A stretch of DNA of 64,000 nucleotides from NCBI GenBank assembly GCA_028554755.1, contig JAPTOF010000024.1:5642001-5706000 (forward strand), written 5' to 3'. The stretch is from Cordia subcordata. Its lineage: Eukaryota; Streptophyta; Magnoliopsida; Boraginales; Cordiaceae. This document shows positions 21,982 through 34,450 of the stretch, one piece after another; the first letter of the stretch is position 1, and the number at the start of each line of letters is the position of its first letter. The notes under the pieces were generated by a model. That model searched no databases. It was not told the DNA's origin and was given only the letters and a program-made list of their open reading frames with translations. Both the position numbers and the translations under genes were made by a program.

Positions 21982-22166
21982 TGAAGGAATGTTTTCGTAC
22001 ATGTTAAGGAATTTGTGATACAAGATTTATATAGATTATTACAATAGCTAGTGATACTATACAATGGCTAATACCAAAATTAGAAGCTAAAATAATGTGT
22101 TGAGTTTGTATCTATGGAAGTATAATATTATGTTGCCTTATATGTTAGGCTTTGCCATCCTTGACA
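21982..22166 (-). repeat. C1 5' LTR
   Basis: 185-bp partner of 18529-18713. On the minus strand the primer-binding site TGGTATCGGC lies immediately inside, separated by 2 bases. Confidence 0.95.
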
Positions 22167-23558
22167 GGCTGTAGCACTTTCTATAGGATTGCATCCCTCA
22201 AAAATCATTTAGGGAAAGTTTGTTGAAATATTGGTCTACCTCTTGAATGTTGGGCTTATAAACCTTCTAACCAACAAGGCGGATGCTCTTAGGAGAAGTT
22301 TTGGCTTTCATGCACCACAAAGCAAAAGAGACACAACAAGTTATAGTGGGTCAGTGTCAAGCCTACGTCCACTATTCGATCCTTCCAATCAAGAATTTCA
22401 ACAACTCTACTAAACAATCTTGAGCTTTTGAAATGTTGGATCAACTTAACAACTAACTACAACACTTAATTCAACCAGAATCAAGCAAATCCAAAAACAC
22501 TCTTTTAAATTTTGTTGTTTTGCAACATTATTAGCTCATCTCGAGCTATCTTATGACTACAAGAATAACTTGACAGTTAAATCTCCCGATTTTTGCTCAA
22601 AAGGTGGAAGAAAATAACAATACACTTTTTGATCTAATAACTACCTCAAAGTTTGTGCAAGTGTTATTTTGGCTCAGTCTCATAAAAATGTGTGTGTGTG
22701 TGTGTGTATTCTTTGAAAAATATAACTGTTAGATACAATAGGAATAGTCAAATTTGAATTTTGAAATGTTAGGGAGTCATTAAGATTATACAATTGTACT
22801 AAAAATGGCTAGCTGTCAATAAAATTTTAGTTGACAATCACGTGCTGTCGAGGTCTGGATCATGGCAATTGATTGCACCCCTCTACCATTACAGAATTCA
22901 AGAAGTTCTTGCATGGTCGAGTTCAATACAAACCGTCGACCTCATGGTCGATACGACACTCAATTCACGCCTCATCGACGGTTGAGGAAAATACTCTTGC
23001 AGCCGACTGCATGCTTCTACGATTAGAGAGTTTGAATTTCATTTTGAAAATAATTTTGATTTCAAACTCCCTTTTATCAAAAACAAGTTTCAAGGGACCT
23101 TCTAAAGATCGTAAGAATTTGAAAGATATTTAGGTACTCTGAAAAACTCTCAGAGCATACGTTTAAAAGCCAAAAGAAATAGAGAAGCACATAACTGAGG
23201 CAATCTTACATTGAGAAAACTACATTTGTGCTCCATATATATTCCATCTCCATCCTAATATGACCCTTTCATTTCAAGTCTTCAAGTATAGTTCTAATTA
23301 TGCTCCATGACTTGTAAGCACAAACAATGATATAGGATCTTTGAAGCTATATGATCAAACTCCTCAAACAAAGATTTAACACAACAAAGCATTAGTCTGT
23401 TCAAGTGCATTTAAGTCTAGGCAATCATAATTAACAACCAATTCGTTCATTCTTCAATAGTCACTTAATAAATTCATTAGGCATTTCATTCAAGGGCTTT
23501 ATCAACACCTTGTCATTGTTAATCATCAGAATGCACATAATGGCATATAATGCTAACA
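22167..23558 (-). repeat. 3' LTR of Sirevirus-like element S2 (major part)
   Basis: Read on the minus strand the LTR starts at 23558 with TGTTAGCATTATATGCC, preceded by a purine tract (AAAAAGGGATAT, right of 23558). The first 350 bases align with 63637-64000 on the plus strand. A GTCGAC-rich stretch with short inverted repeats (about 22840-23000) lies in U3, as in S1. The R/U5 end has the GTGGACGTAGGC...ACCCACTATAA pattern (about 22330-22380) seen in plant Sirevirus LTRs. The LTR continues past the C1 insertion. Confidence 0.8.
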
Positions 23559-25528
23559 ATATCCCTTTTTCTATGATAACAAACACATGTATAGCTTATG
23601 AATAAATATGTTAAACTTATTACTTCAAGTGCAAGATGAATGGAGCAATAACATAAATACTCCCTCTATCAATTTGCATCTCTAAACATTAAACTCATGG
23701 AGTCTTCAATGGTCTTGAGTCTCCCTTAAAGCATGCATAATCAAGATAGGTAAATAAGTTTTCAAATCATAGCATAGTAAAGCATTCAATCAAAATGTCA
23801 TTCGAGCCATGCTACATATTATTCATCACACATTCATACCATTCTTGTCCTTCTTTTGACATCATCTAAATATTTAAGTATAAGGAGAGAAAACCAAAAT
23901 GAAATCATCAAAATCAAGCATCATATCAGGTATCCAATCATCCATCAATTCAAAGTATAGAAATTTGTTCAAATCTCTCCATGAAGGCTATGTGTGGATG
24001 TAAATGAAATGAAAAGTTGTTAATATGAACTTGATTTAAAAGTGGGATAAAGAAATAGGGGATAGGGAACAAAAAATCTAAAATCTTGGCCTTGTAGTGG
24101 TGGTGGTGCTTGCGTGAACTCCTTCAAGCTTTTCACGGCTACCTCAAGCCAATTTTCCAACTTCTTCCTTGACTTCCTTGAGATCATCTCTTATTTGTCC
24201 TTTTATTTCAAGCAACAAATCAACCACATCCACATTTGTCCTGCTACTAGAAGCACCTATAGTTCCTACACATTATCTTTGCCCCTCTAAGAGGGTGTTT
24301 GGATTGGCTTATCAAAAAGTTATTTAAAGTACTTTAGACTTTCAGTGGCTTTTTTTTATTGTCGATTTTAAGTACTTACGTGTTTGAATAGAAGTTGTAG
24401 TTATTAAAAAAAGTATTTACATGTTTGATTAAAGTAGGTTGAAAAGTATCTTATATGGTTAAAATAACTATTAAGGACACTAAAATAGAATTTAAAAGGT
24501 AAGTATAAGATAAAAAAGAAAGGATATTTTAGTAGTACAAATAAAAAGGTAAAGATAAGATAGTAAATGATTTGGTCAAACTTGCTTTTTTTCAAAGTGC
24601 TTAAAGCCATAAAAAGTAGAAGCTGGGGGTGAGGAGTTTTTTATTTTCTACTTAAAGCCACTTAAAAAAAAGAACCTTTTTAATTAAAACAAACACTTCC
24701 ATTAGCTTAAATTAGGCTTTAAGTAGGTTTGACCAGAAAAAAAGCCAAACCAAACACCCTCTAAGTCATCCACAATCTCGTTCGTGCTTCTTCTATGCCC
24801 ATATCCTAAAATCATCCTTATTCTTGTTCCTCTTCTCCGTGTTCCTCATCTAATAGATTCATTCTCTTCTCTCTATCATTCTATTGTGAGAGAATTTGGC
24901 TTTCAACATGTTGTGGAAGCTTTCTTAGCTCAGCAACGCTAATGTACTTATCTTGGTAGTTGCAGATTTTCATGTTCATTAAGACATTTCTACCAAAATC
25001 TGCATACTGAAAGCGTGGACGTCCTCTATTAAGACCATCCAATAGAGCATTCTCAGGTAAGGGAGATCAGATCATACCATGATGTTGAAAGAAATTTATT
25101 AAGGCAATAAAATATGGCAAGTAAGTCCCTTGTTTGCACACATGGTAGATATGGCTCAACATTATAGCAGGCAAGTTTACTTTCAACTTCTTATCCAAGT
25201 GATACATGATTAAAGCTTCTTGATGGCCAATTTTATCATCTCAAGTAATCCTTAATACAATTGTTTCTTTATTGATGTTTAGGAAGTCCATTTTCTTTGT
25301 AGGAAGCTTGTTTGTCCTTGGAAACTCCATACTGTTTTCTCTATAGAAAGCTTGTTTTTCCTTGGAAACTCCATGTGATTTCTAACTCCAACACCTTTTT
25401 ATAGATAATCCAAAACTAACTTCTTAAGTCAATTAGTAGGCTAATCCTTGGAACTAAACTTGCTATAGAAAATTTGAATCTTTTAAATAATTCCTTTTCG
25501 CTAATCTTAACCCTTTTTGCAACAGAAA
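23559..25528 (-). pseudogene. S2 env-like region, heavily broken
   Basis: Minus-strand text around 25060-25240 reads HQEALIMYHLDKKLKVNLPA followed by IMLSHIYHVCKQG, and around 24900-25040 RGRPRFQYADFGRN and ISVAELRKLPQHV. This parallels the S1 env-like protein (AEAYCLYLLYHGYRVNLPET...), so it belongs to the same family. Around 24060-24290 a Gln/Lys-rich, coiled-coil-like tail (DLKEVKEEVGKLA type) is recognisable. A 471-bp MITE (24291-24761) splits the ORF, with several stops besides. The region is cut at 25528 by gypsy LTR G1; gag and pol of S2 are not present here. Confidence 0.68.
24291..24761. mobile_element. MITE, 471 bp, TSD TAA
   Basis: Inverted termini GAGGGTGTTTGGATTGGCTT (24291) and AAGCCAAACCAAACACCCTC (ending 24761) differ at two positions. 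TAA is duplicated at 24288-24290 and 24762-24764, so PIF/Harbinger-type. The interior is AT-rich, with AAAGTACTTTA and AAGTACTT motifs and no coding capacity. Confidence 0.94.
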
Positions 25529-26308
25529 TGTTTACACCCAAAATTCGCAACCTAGTAGCCTGATGGTTGAAAGAGGCCCAAGGGTTAAAGGTTGAATATG
25601 CAGCCTGGAGAATATATAGCGACTGACAGACGATCTAAGTAACAAATAATAACATGTGCAGCGCGTGTGACCATTTTCAAAATAAAGACCAGTCACAATA
25701 AGACACATATGGAAGCAACTACTAGGCCAGAATAAGAGGGAAAATCTGTTGAGAACCAAGTCCAACTTAGGCATCTGAGAAGGCTCTAGAGTTGTTTAGA
25801 TCATTGAGAAATCATAGGAGCTGATCAAGTATAAAAGTAGGTCAGGAAAAGGGTTTTAGAACCATCACCCTTTCATCTTATTATCTAGCTAGCTTCTCAT
25901 AGCTTTACTCTAGCCTAGTCATAGCTAAATCCTAGCTTAGTCTTACTGTAGTCTTAGCTTAATGGTAGTACAATCTTAAAGATCCTCTGCTATGATTCAC
26001 TTTACGACTCATAAAATTTTAATTAAGTTTATGATCAGTCCAATGTAATTAACTTTGGTGCTTTTATTGCCTTTGCAGTAATTAACTTTGTGGCTCATGA
26101 CTAAGTAACCTCACCATAATTAACTTTACGGCAAGGATCAATTTCACTGTAATTAGATTTATAATGTCATAGGCAAAATGACAATCCTTTACGGTGTTGA
26201 TTCCTTGTATTAACTAGTGGGTGTATTGTATTTTTTATTTTTTATAATAAAATTCAATGGCTTGGTTTATTCTAATTGCATTTTATTTTTAGCTTCAATT
26301 TTCTTACA
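25529..26308 (+). repeat. LTR of gypsy-type element G1
   Basis: It starts TGTTTACACCCAAAATTCGC and ends ...CTTACA, 780 bp, and aligns with 53192-53963. A TATA box (GTATAAAAGTAGG, about 25828) and a poly(A)-type AATAAAATTCAATGGCTTGG (about 26246) are at matching places in both copies. Between them are degenerate repeats of a TAATTAACTTTRTGGC unit. Confidence 0.83.
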
Positions 26309-26820
26309 ACTGAAGAGTCCGTAATCTATACCATATCAAGTCCCTATATTGAGTTTAGGGCAAGGAACGAACCCATTTTCATAAAACTGCATGAGAAGAC
26401 CAAGCGGCCACATAGGCAATGTAAAGAGGTTCAGCCTTTGTGCAGGAAGTGGCCTTGGGTGAAACTTTGGCCATGGGTTTCCAGCCTAGGGAAGATTTTT
26501 CTAAGCAAACAATTTCCAGCATGCTCAATGGGACCCACTCCAGGTTGAAAGGGACGATGATCCGCCGTTAACCCCTTCTACCTCAAATCAAGACGTATCG
26601 ACATCAAACCCACCAGAAGTCAATTTTGAAAATATCACTGTGACATCTTTTACACAGGCCCCAAGACGTGTAACGCATCAAGTTGGCGACAAATTGCTAA
26701 CGCCAAAGTTGGCAGAGTATGTGATGGCACGACTCCAAAAGGGGATCCTGGCCCATATACAAAGTGCCATCACTGAAGCCATGGTAGAAGTCTAGGATAA
26801 GGCCTTTGTCCGGGTACTCT
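26309..26820 (+). pseudogene. G1 leader and start of gag
   Basis: After the LTR, a leader (26309-26560) is shared with 53964-54190 at the other copy. From about 26555 a frame reads DDDPPLTPSTSNQDVSTSNP and later QVGDKLLTPKLAEYVMARLQ, with a stop at about 26793. It has the Ser/Thr/Pro composition of the N-terminus of a Tat-type gypsy Gag but no diagnostic domain. It then passes into integrase with no protease or RT. Confidence 0.5.
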
Positions 26821-26899
26821 CAGAATCCAAATGAGATGCTCAATCAAATACACAAAAGAATTCCAACAGTGCCAAAAGCATAGTCTGATACAAACAGTT

Positions 26900-27790
26900 C
26901 CTGCCATGGAGTTTCACCTAGAGGTTCAACCTTGGCCATTTAAGGGATAGGTAATTGATTTAATTGGTAAGATTCAGCCAGCTCTTTCAAAGGCCATGTG
27001 TTTATCATCTTGGCTAATGATTATTTCACCAAATGGGTTGAGACAGCTCTCATGAAGAAGGTTAACCAAGATAATGTAATTAAGTTCCCTGGAAAGCATA
27101 TTATGCACAGGTTTAGGATACCTAAGACACTAACCACCGATCAAGGAATTTTGTTTATTAAGGAAAGATTGGTTGATTATGCTGCAAACATAGATTTTTC
27201 CATCACTAATTCAACCTCTTATTTTTCCTAGGGCAACAGCCAAGTCGAGGTATCGAAGAAAGTTGTTATATCAATCATTGAGAAAATGGTGGGGGGAAAT
27301 CCTCAGTAATGGCATGACAAGTTGTTAGAGAATATCGCGTAGAAAAAAAGGAAAGTACTACAACATCACCATATTTGTTAACGTATGGGCATGATGAAGT
27401 GGTCCTGGTGGAAACAAAAATCAAGTCTTTGTGTGTCATTCAGCAAAGCCAAATAGGTGCATCAAAATACCAAGATGCCATATTAGCTGAGCTAGAAGAT
27501 TCAGACGAGATGAGGCTCATAATCTTGGATCATATTGAAGCACAGAAGAGGAGGGTAGCAAGAGCTTACAATAAAAAAGTGAAGGCTAAGTCCTTTAATC
27601 AAGAAGACTTAGTTTGGAAGTCAATCCTGCTATTGGGCCGCAAGGAGGACAAGGTTGGTAAATGGTCCCTAAATTGGGATAGTCCCTTTATTATGGATTA
27701 AGTTCTACTTCGAGGCATCTACAATCTCAGGAACCTTGACAGTGTGCTTCATTTTTTTAGGGCATTAAATGGCAAGTACTTCAAGTTGTA
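26900..27790 (+). pseudogene. G1 integrase (gypsy, Tat-like), C-terminal two thirds
   Basis: The frame at 26998 reads ILANDYFTKWVETALMKKVN, where the first catalytic Asp of a gypsy integrase core is recognisable, and TTDQGILF has the second. The frame 27375-27701 (LTYGHDEVVLVETKIKS, AQKRRVARAYNKKVKAKSF, DLVWKSILLLG, GKWSLNWDSPFIMD) is the C-terminal domain of this clade. It is separated by frameshifts and stops near 27230-27370. Downstream text (LLRGIYNLRNLD, ALNGKYFKL) continues to about 27790. Confidence 0.85.
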
Positions 27791-28589
27791 GTATCTTGAT
27801 TCGTGGGAAGTAGCATGAAGACAAGCCCCACAAAGTTTTTCTTTGAATTAAGCTTATTTCCCTCGCCATGATTATTATTCTTTTAGCTTCTCTTATTTTG
27901 TTCTCTCTCTAGACGTTAAGTCTTCTTTTTATGGGTTGGAGACTTGTTCAAAACAACAAATGTAGTAGTGAAACTACACAAAGAATATGTGAAAAATGCA
28001 GGCATATCATTCAAAAACCAAGTCCAGGACCAAGGCCTATAGACCATTTATACACAAACAAAAATATAGGCCTAACAAGTTACCATCTGCCAAGAAAAAA
28101 AAAAGAAAGAAAAACTATCTTAGGCACGACGAAAGGCTTATAAGAGGTAAAAAGAGAACATGAAACAATCAAGGGAGAGGGTTTGAAAGTGTAGCTGCAA
28201 CAAGTTCAAAAAGTCGTTGCCATTGTGCTTTATAAATGTGAAATTAGTTGATGACCATTTGCACTTTATAGTCCCATCTTGAAGATTGGGCAAAGATGTT
28301 GGCTAACTAAGCTTGCAGCTTATAGTATTGACGCAACAGACCAATTTGGTTCATTTTTGCATTTTAGAGTTCCTACTCCAAGCCAATTACCTGGATTTGT
28401 GCAGTGGCTAACTCGGTTACCAAATGAGTCACATGAGCTCTTCAATTAGCCAATTCATTTGAAACAGCTAACCTCTGACGTTTTTTCTCCCTTCTCTAAA
28501 GGATGACCTGCGTTATTTGGGTGGCCAGGGAATGGAGTTCTTATTTGCTTTGATAGACATGCTCTAGTATTGCATTGGCCCGAGATCAT
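27791..28589. other. Unassigned, between G1 and G2
   Basis: No firm gene. The minus strand around 28200-28500 reads like a decayed heptad-rich (coiled-coil) protein (SNELAN, HVTHLVTELATAQIQV) but with many stops. The frame 27931-28143 (+) has no recognisable domain. No 3' LTR of G1 was found here. Confidence 0.4.
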
Positions 28590-29385
28590 TAAGCAAGTTA
28601 AGTTCTACACCTGCAAGTGTGCGGATCTGCGTAGTATAGTGTGTGCTTGAGTGCAAGGTCGTCTTTTTAGGAAAGCTTCTTAGTTCAATTCCTATGTGCA
28701 AGTGTGTCCTATAATTAGCTACATGTTATTCTATATACTATTTTTGGGTTTTTGGATTAATTGGGGCTTTAAAGAAATAAACTAACAACGGGAAATAGAA
28801 AACTGAACAAGCTGTGCAAAGAAAGAACAATTAGATTCAGGGGAACTTAGGGGTGATAACTCCTTGTAAATGGGTTTGGGCTCCTATCCTTGTTGTAGGC
28901 TATTGATGGTCTGGATACTCTAATTTTGAGCTTAGTTCATTACCCTTATTACCTCTAACTACCAATGTAACCCTATCCTTAAACGGACCCATTTAGAAGT
29001 ATAGGCTTGTCCTAACTAATTAAAGCATTTGGACCTAGTTACTATGTCCTTAGGTGTTGATTAATTTCTTCCTTGAGAGACTAAACTATTAGTTTTATTT
29101 TATACTAACGATTAGGTCTCCTAGGTCAAACAAGTGATAGTGGGACCCTTTTAGCATTATTTTAGGCTAGACGCGATTACCTACTATGCTAAGCGATTGA
29201 GAAACTCAATTAATCAACATAAGTGCTGTGGCAAGTAAGGCTCAAACGTCACCATGGATTAAGACTAAGGTGAGACCACTACTATTAGCATCCAGACACA
29301 AATAAATATATGCCAACTCAGAGGGACATTCCATCAAACATATAGACTTGTTCAATTCCAAGATAGAGAAATGTAAGAACATAGT
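28590..29385 (-). repeat. G2 3' LTR, outer part
   Basis: The sequence has the same order as the G3 LTR but is diverged: CTGCAAGTGTGCGGATCTGCG...GTGCAAGGTCGTC matches CCACAAGCGTACGGATCG...GTGCAGGTATCGTC. It is interrupted at 29385 by G3 and resumes at 36298. The outer boundary is approximate. Confidence 0.65.
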
Positions 29386-30907
29386 TGATCATTTAATTTT
29401 AACCCACAAGCGTACGGATCGTTTGTAATATAGCATATTCGAGTGCAGGTATCGTCTCTATAAGGAGGCTACCTTAGTTTGGTCTCTATATGTTTGGGTG
29501 CTTAAAATTAGCTACGTGTATGTGCATGTATATTTTCTTTAGTATTTTTTAGGATTAAAGGGAGCTCAAAATGATGGAAAATAAACCTAAACTATGGAGG
29601 AACTTAAGATGCCAAGCTGTGAAGTGGAAGCCTAACAATGTAAAAGGGGACTTAGGGTGATTGTGTTACAACTAAACTCGAGCTATGATAATGAATTAGA
29701 TCTATCTATGGCTCGAGGCTTCTGTTATCATTGTGTCGATTGGGGGTCTCTTAACCAATACTAGTAGTTCAACTTGTTAGTTGGGTTTAAAGTTAAGGAC
29801 CAATCCCTCCTAGCCTACACAGTCTATGCTTAGAACTTATCTTTTTGGCTGGGTTTAAAGCCAAGGACTAGCACCTAAATACTACGTGACATTAAGGTTC
29901 AATTAACCAACGCTAATGTGAGAGATGGATACACTGGTTTAGGTTAACTGATCCTCTTGGCTGGGTTTAAAGCCAAGGACTAGCACCTAAACTCGACTAA
30001 GCATAACATGTAACCTATTAGCTAAATTTAAAGCTAAAGTCTATTCTACTAAGCAAAGCCATGAATTAAGCACAATCACATCGACCCATATAAGTAGATA
30101 AAAGCATTTGAAGCACAAATAACACATGCATATTCACATAGGCATTCTAATAAACACATAGACATGTTCAATTTTCATATATAGAAATATTGAATTATTC
30201 CATAGATTTATATAAACAAGCATGTATTAAGAGCCAAAGATATACATAAATCCTTTATTCAAATCCCTAATCTAATATACAACAACAAACACCCAAAGAT
30301 CTAGCCTAATCTAGCAACATATTTACAAGAAATAGAAAGATAACTCAATCCTAACTTGGTATAGGGTTTAGATGGTGGTTTTAGGTGTTTGGTAAAATAG
30401 GAAAAGGGTTAGGGCTTTATTAGGGTTTTGAAAATTAAGTTCCTCCCCTTATAAATGAGCTGAAACGAGCTATTTGTAGACTGCTTCAACACATAGCCAG
30501 TCGACCTGGCAAGTCGACCAGCTCCTCTTTCTTGCCTGACCGACTTAATAATAGGGGCCCTTTAACTTGGCGAGTCTACTAGCTCCTTGAGGGATTCAAG
30601 TGGCAAAATTTCTATGTTTTCTTGGGTGGCCGATCTACCAGTTGCATTAAAGTAGTCCATTCTTCATTCTTTTTCCTTTTACTCTTCATTCTTTAGTTCA
30701 TTTCTCTCTCATGCACTCAAGCCCTTCTAAAACTCTTCTAAAACATAAGATATAACACTTAGTGTAGCATTTATGCATCCAAATACATTATGTACAACTA
30801 TTAATAGTTAAGCATAAACTCTATACTAAGTGCACTCAATTAAGCACTAAACACCCTTAAATATGCATGCAAAAACTAGATGCAAACAGCACAAATGACA
30901 CATATCA
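29386..30907 (-). repeat. G3 3' LTR
   Basis: Begins TGATCATTTAATTTTAACCC and ends CATATCA as read on the plus strand. It contains hairpin units at 29845-29864, 29957-29976 and 30018-30037. The TATA position reads TATTTGTA on the plus strand (30471) against TATTTATA in the partner LTR. Confidence 0.9.
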
Positions 30908-32878
30908 ACACCCCCAAACCTTTCCCTTGCTTCTCCTCAAGCAAGACCAAACCTAAGTTTATCTCAAAGTCGCTAAAGAAGGTTACCTAAAGTAGTGACT
31001 TGCTATCTTGGTGAATTTAAAGAGCATGAAGGGGTTATTTCTTTTGCAGAGGGGTCACCAAGCCTATTTGGAGCCTCTCCTTACTCACAAAGGGCCTTGT
31101 GCCTCATGAGAATTTCCCAAGTACCTATACCTCCACAAGCCTAGAAATCCAACACACACACGTGATGTCGATATTTCATGCCCTCTCGACTAGCATGGCC
31201 TCTCCAATATGCACAAAGTCTCAAAGATAAAGAGAGAAAGAATGTACAAGTGCAATGGCTCATAAAAGACGTAAGAGCCTTTTTCTCAACATATGAAAAA
31301 ACAAAAAAAGAAACATGTGCCAAGTCGACATTGTGTCACTTGAGCACTTATTCAATGAACGTTTTGGTGCCTTTCGGCTTTTTCATATTTTCAACTTTTT
31401 TCACATTTTTTTGGCTTTTTTTCAATTTTTTTTCATTTTTTCCTTTTTTCTATTATTTTTGATTTTTTATCAATACATTACGTAAGCAAAAAGAAAAGAA
31501 AAAAGAAAGCCTAAGGCACATAAAAAAGAACCAATTAAGGAAGAGACACTCATATCAATACTCCTTTTTCAACATTTTTTCCTATCAAGTCATAGGATAG
31601 CTATAAGGTGTATTCTTAAAGGTGCTCACTCCCCACAACTTTCAAAAGGTATCCTTTCTAAGTCTCGATTTTCCCTTCACTCTATTCGCTCCCTATAATG
31701 CAAACTTATCTTCATCAATCAATTGAGTCAATGTCAAGAGCCAACACTCTATCCAATCATGAAGATAAACAACTCAAAACATGCAAAAAATCAAAAAAAT
31801 AAATAAATTTTGAGCAAAAACTAGGTATGACATGCAAATATGCCTTATAAATAATATAAACAATAAAAGGAACAACTACACTCCTAAACCTAAACTTTGC
31901 TTATTCTCATGCAAATAGCATCTAAGCACAACAAGCAAGCACATGAAACACATATGGGGAATGTGATACAAATAGATAGTGACAAGTAAAGAATCGAGAG
32001 ATACAATCTTGTTTGCATGTGTCCTACAAATGTCAATGACAATCCATTTATCTTCTAGCCTCCATCTTTTGTAAAAAGCACTAATGCTCAAAAACAAAGA
32101 AAAGATTAGAAGATAATACCACGGGAACTCATATTGACATTCAAAATGATACACAAGGATATATGCAAAGAATAACGAATTAATGCACCAATGGTAAAAA
32201 GAAGCAAGAACAAGGGAGCCAAAAAAAAATCTAATCTACTAAGAATATAAACAAACACAAGAAAACCTCAACTATCAAAAAGGTAAGAAAAATAAAAGTA
32301 ATCTAATCTACTATATACAAAGAAAGATTAAATGAAAGAAAACTAATATACTATATACAAAAGCAAAGACAACTAAAATACAAGAAGACTATGAAAAATA
32401 TAAATAAGCCAAGGGTGGCTCTTAGTATGCTGGATTCAACACCCCCAGCTGGGCACCATTATTAGAGTGAAATATGTTTAAAATTACGTGGCACAAATTG
32501 CTGGATAATTATTGAAGTGCACACAGTAGAGGAAAAAGGGTCATGCAATATATGATAGGGTAATGAATGCACAATACACCCATTTCTAAATCCCACCACG
32601 AAATATCAAATGAAAATGTGTCCTTGGATGTGGAAGGAAGTATGCACTAACATGAAAGATCCTAACCCGGTCGCTCTCCAATTAACCACCCCATTACGTT
32701 CTTCTTATGATCAAGGGCTAGGAACACACCTTCCCATAAGTCAAAGATAAGTCTAATGCATGCAAAGTAGGAGAAATGTTTTCTAACCCTAGATGAAAGT
32801 GTTCTATGCATAAAGGCACAAACGTGAGCTCCAAAGAGAGAGGCTTAATGGAATGGGAAAGGGAAGTAGGAACGACAT
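30908..32878 (-). other. G3 3' untranslated region
   Basis: About 2 kb with no coding text between the gag-like ORF and the 3' LTR. It has an A/T-homopolymer-rich zone at 31370-31480 and a PPT-like CTTGCTTCTCCTCAAGC (complement) near the LTR. The short stretch at 31875-31930 recurs in G2 at 37935-37995, so both share this long 3' region. Confidence 0.6.
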
Positions 32879-34450
32879 TCAGAGAAGGAGGGTCAAAGAT
32901 AAGGGGGTTTGAAGTACTGCACTCTTCTTCTCCACAAGATACAACCTTATCAAGCCTAGGTTCTCTAACTCCTCACTAGGGGTGAATTCAATCTTAATGG
33001 GCTCATTCACACTAAGGGAATATTCATGTTCATCAAGAAAACGCTCAACCTTGTCAATCAATTCCCTACTAGAGAAGGTAGAAGAGGGTATCAACAATAA
33101 TTCATCAAACACACCCAAAGACCCATACTTCACAATTTCAAGCTCATTAATTTCATTCTTAAGTGTCTTCTTGGAGTAACTATTCTCCTCAACACAACAA
33201 TCCTTAACTCCAAAAGACTTATCATTCAAAAACTCCAAAATTGATGCCTTATTCTCCTCAATGGATGACTCTAAATCCTCACTAGCTAAAGTCTTATCAA
33301 ATGCCTCCACAAATTCATCACTAATAGGTGTCATCTCATTATCACGCTATTCATTAGGGGTAGGCACAAATAGAGGGGACAAAGGGGACTCAATGGATTC
33401 CGAGTCATGCAAACAAGAATGCTCAAGGGAGGTGTGCACACTAGACTTCCTAGATGTAGACTCAAAATGCAAATGAGTGCTATCGACATGAGATTCAACC
33501 TCCAAGTGTATTGAAAGTGTAGGAAAAGAAGGGAAGGTAGGCTTACGTGACTTGATGGAAGGTGCTGAAAGCTTAGGAGAATAGGGTACTACTTTCTCTA
33601 AAACATATCCAAAGGAGTTATCAAGAACCAAATTATTATCATGCTCACTCTTATCCTCATTGCAAGATGTGATCTCTCCTTTTACCTCTCTTTCTAATTT
33701 CCTCTCCAAAACATCATCATGTTCACCACTATGTCCCTCATCTCTTGGTCTCTCTCCTATCTCTTCAACTCGCTCTAAAGGTATCTTAACATTCTCGCTC
33801 ATGAGTTGCACACTCTTGACCTCTCTCTCTAAGCACTCACATAGAGATTTAGTGTCTTGCTTCAAACTCTCTAGTTGTTCTTGGTTAGATTGGATGAGGG
33901 GTAGGAGATAGCCAAGCTATTCATCTTGTGAAAAAGACCTAAAAGAAGTGGACTTAACCAAGTGGAAATGGCAGTCATGTTGAAAATCATTTTGAGCATA
34001 GCCTTCAAAAAACTAGAGAGAGGAAATGGTAGGCAAAGATGGTGTGAAGGATGAACTCTTAATGCAAAGAGATGGACTGAATAAAGAGTCATCTTGACCC
34101 CAGTATGAGAATGCATGACGTTGCTCCCTAGAATCATGATAATAAGACATGGATGCATGCATCGACACATGATTGCTAGGGGCATTCTTGGGCGTTATGT
34201 GCTATCGGGGATAGGGGTGAAAGATAGGACAAGAATTGGAACCATGATCGCGGCTTCCACATAGATTGCAATAATAAAAATATGCATCTCAATAGTCATG
34301 ATTTCTAAATGGAGGTGCATGAAATGATGCATAACTATACGGGTCATGGCTAGCATAAGCCCAAGATTGGGGATATGCACGGGGGCAACAAACAGTTTTA
34401 TACATACAACTTTTACACAAGTGACAAGCATTAGGATCATAATCTGGATG
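32879..34450 (-). pseudogene. gag: G3 gag-like polyprotein, broken
   Basis: On the minus strand, text around 34230-34440 is Tyr/His/Pro-rich with a CX2C pair (ACHLCKSC) and then a canonical CX2CX4HX4C zinc knuckle (CNLCGSRDHGSNSC, 34229-34270), which marks it as a nucleocapsid-type Gag. A stop precedes the knuckle (near 34290) and another follows it (about 34203). Downstream the frame reads NQEQLESLKQDTKSLCECLE and stays open from 33865 to 33349, where one TAG interrupts it. It continues in the same frame to 32879 as an acidic tail (EEFVEAFDKTLASEDLESSIEEN type). No protease or RT follows. Role inferred: particle protein trans-complemented by an autonomous relative. Confidence 0.68.

Larger units (their letters stand above)
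18529..22166 (-). mobile_element. Copia retrotransposon C1, internally deleted, TSD GGCTG
   Basis: LTRs of 185 bp (18529-18713 and 21982-22166) run TGAAGGAAT...CATCCTTGRCA and differ at about 15 positions by eye. The target duplication GGCTG is present at 18524-18528 and 22167-22171. On the minus strand the primer site follows the right LTR (TATGGTATCGGCATAG, 21966-21981) and a purine tract GCGAGGGGT precedes the left one. At 3.6 kb it is over 1 kb short of a full copia element, because the end of gag, the protease and the start of integrase are missing. Confidence 0.95.

Noticed and set aside
22231..22413. 60-codon plus frame next to C1
   Set aside because: Lies antisense to the R/U5 part of the S2 LTR; no domain.
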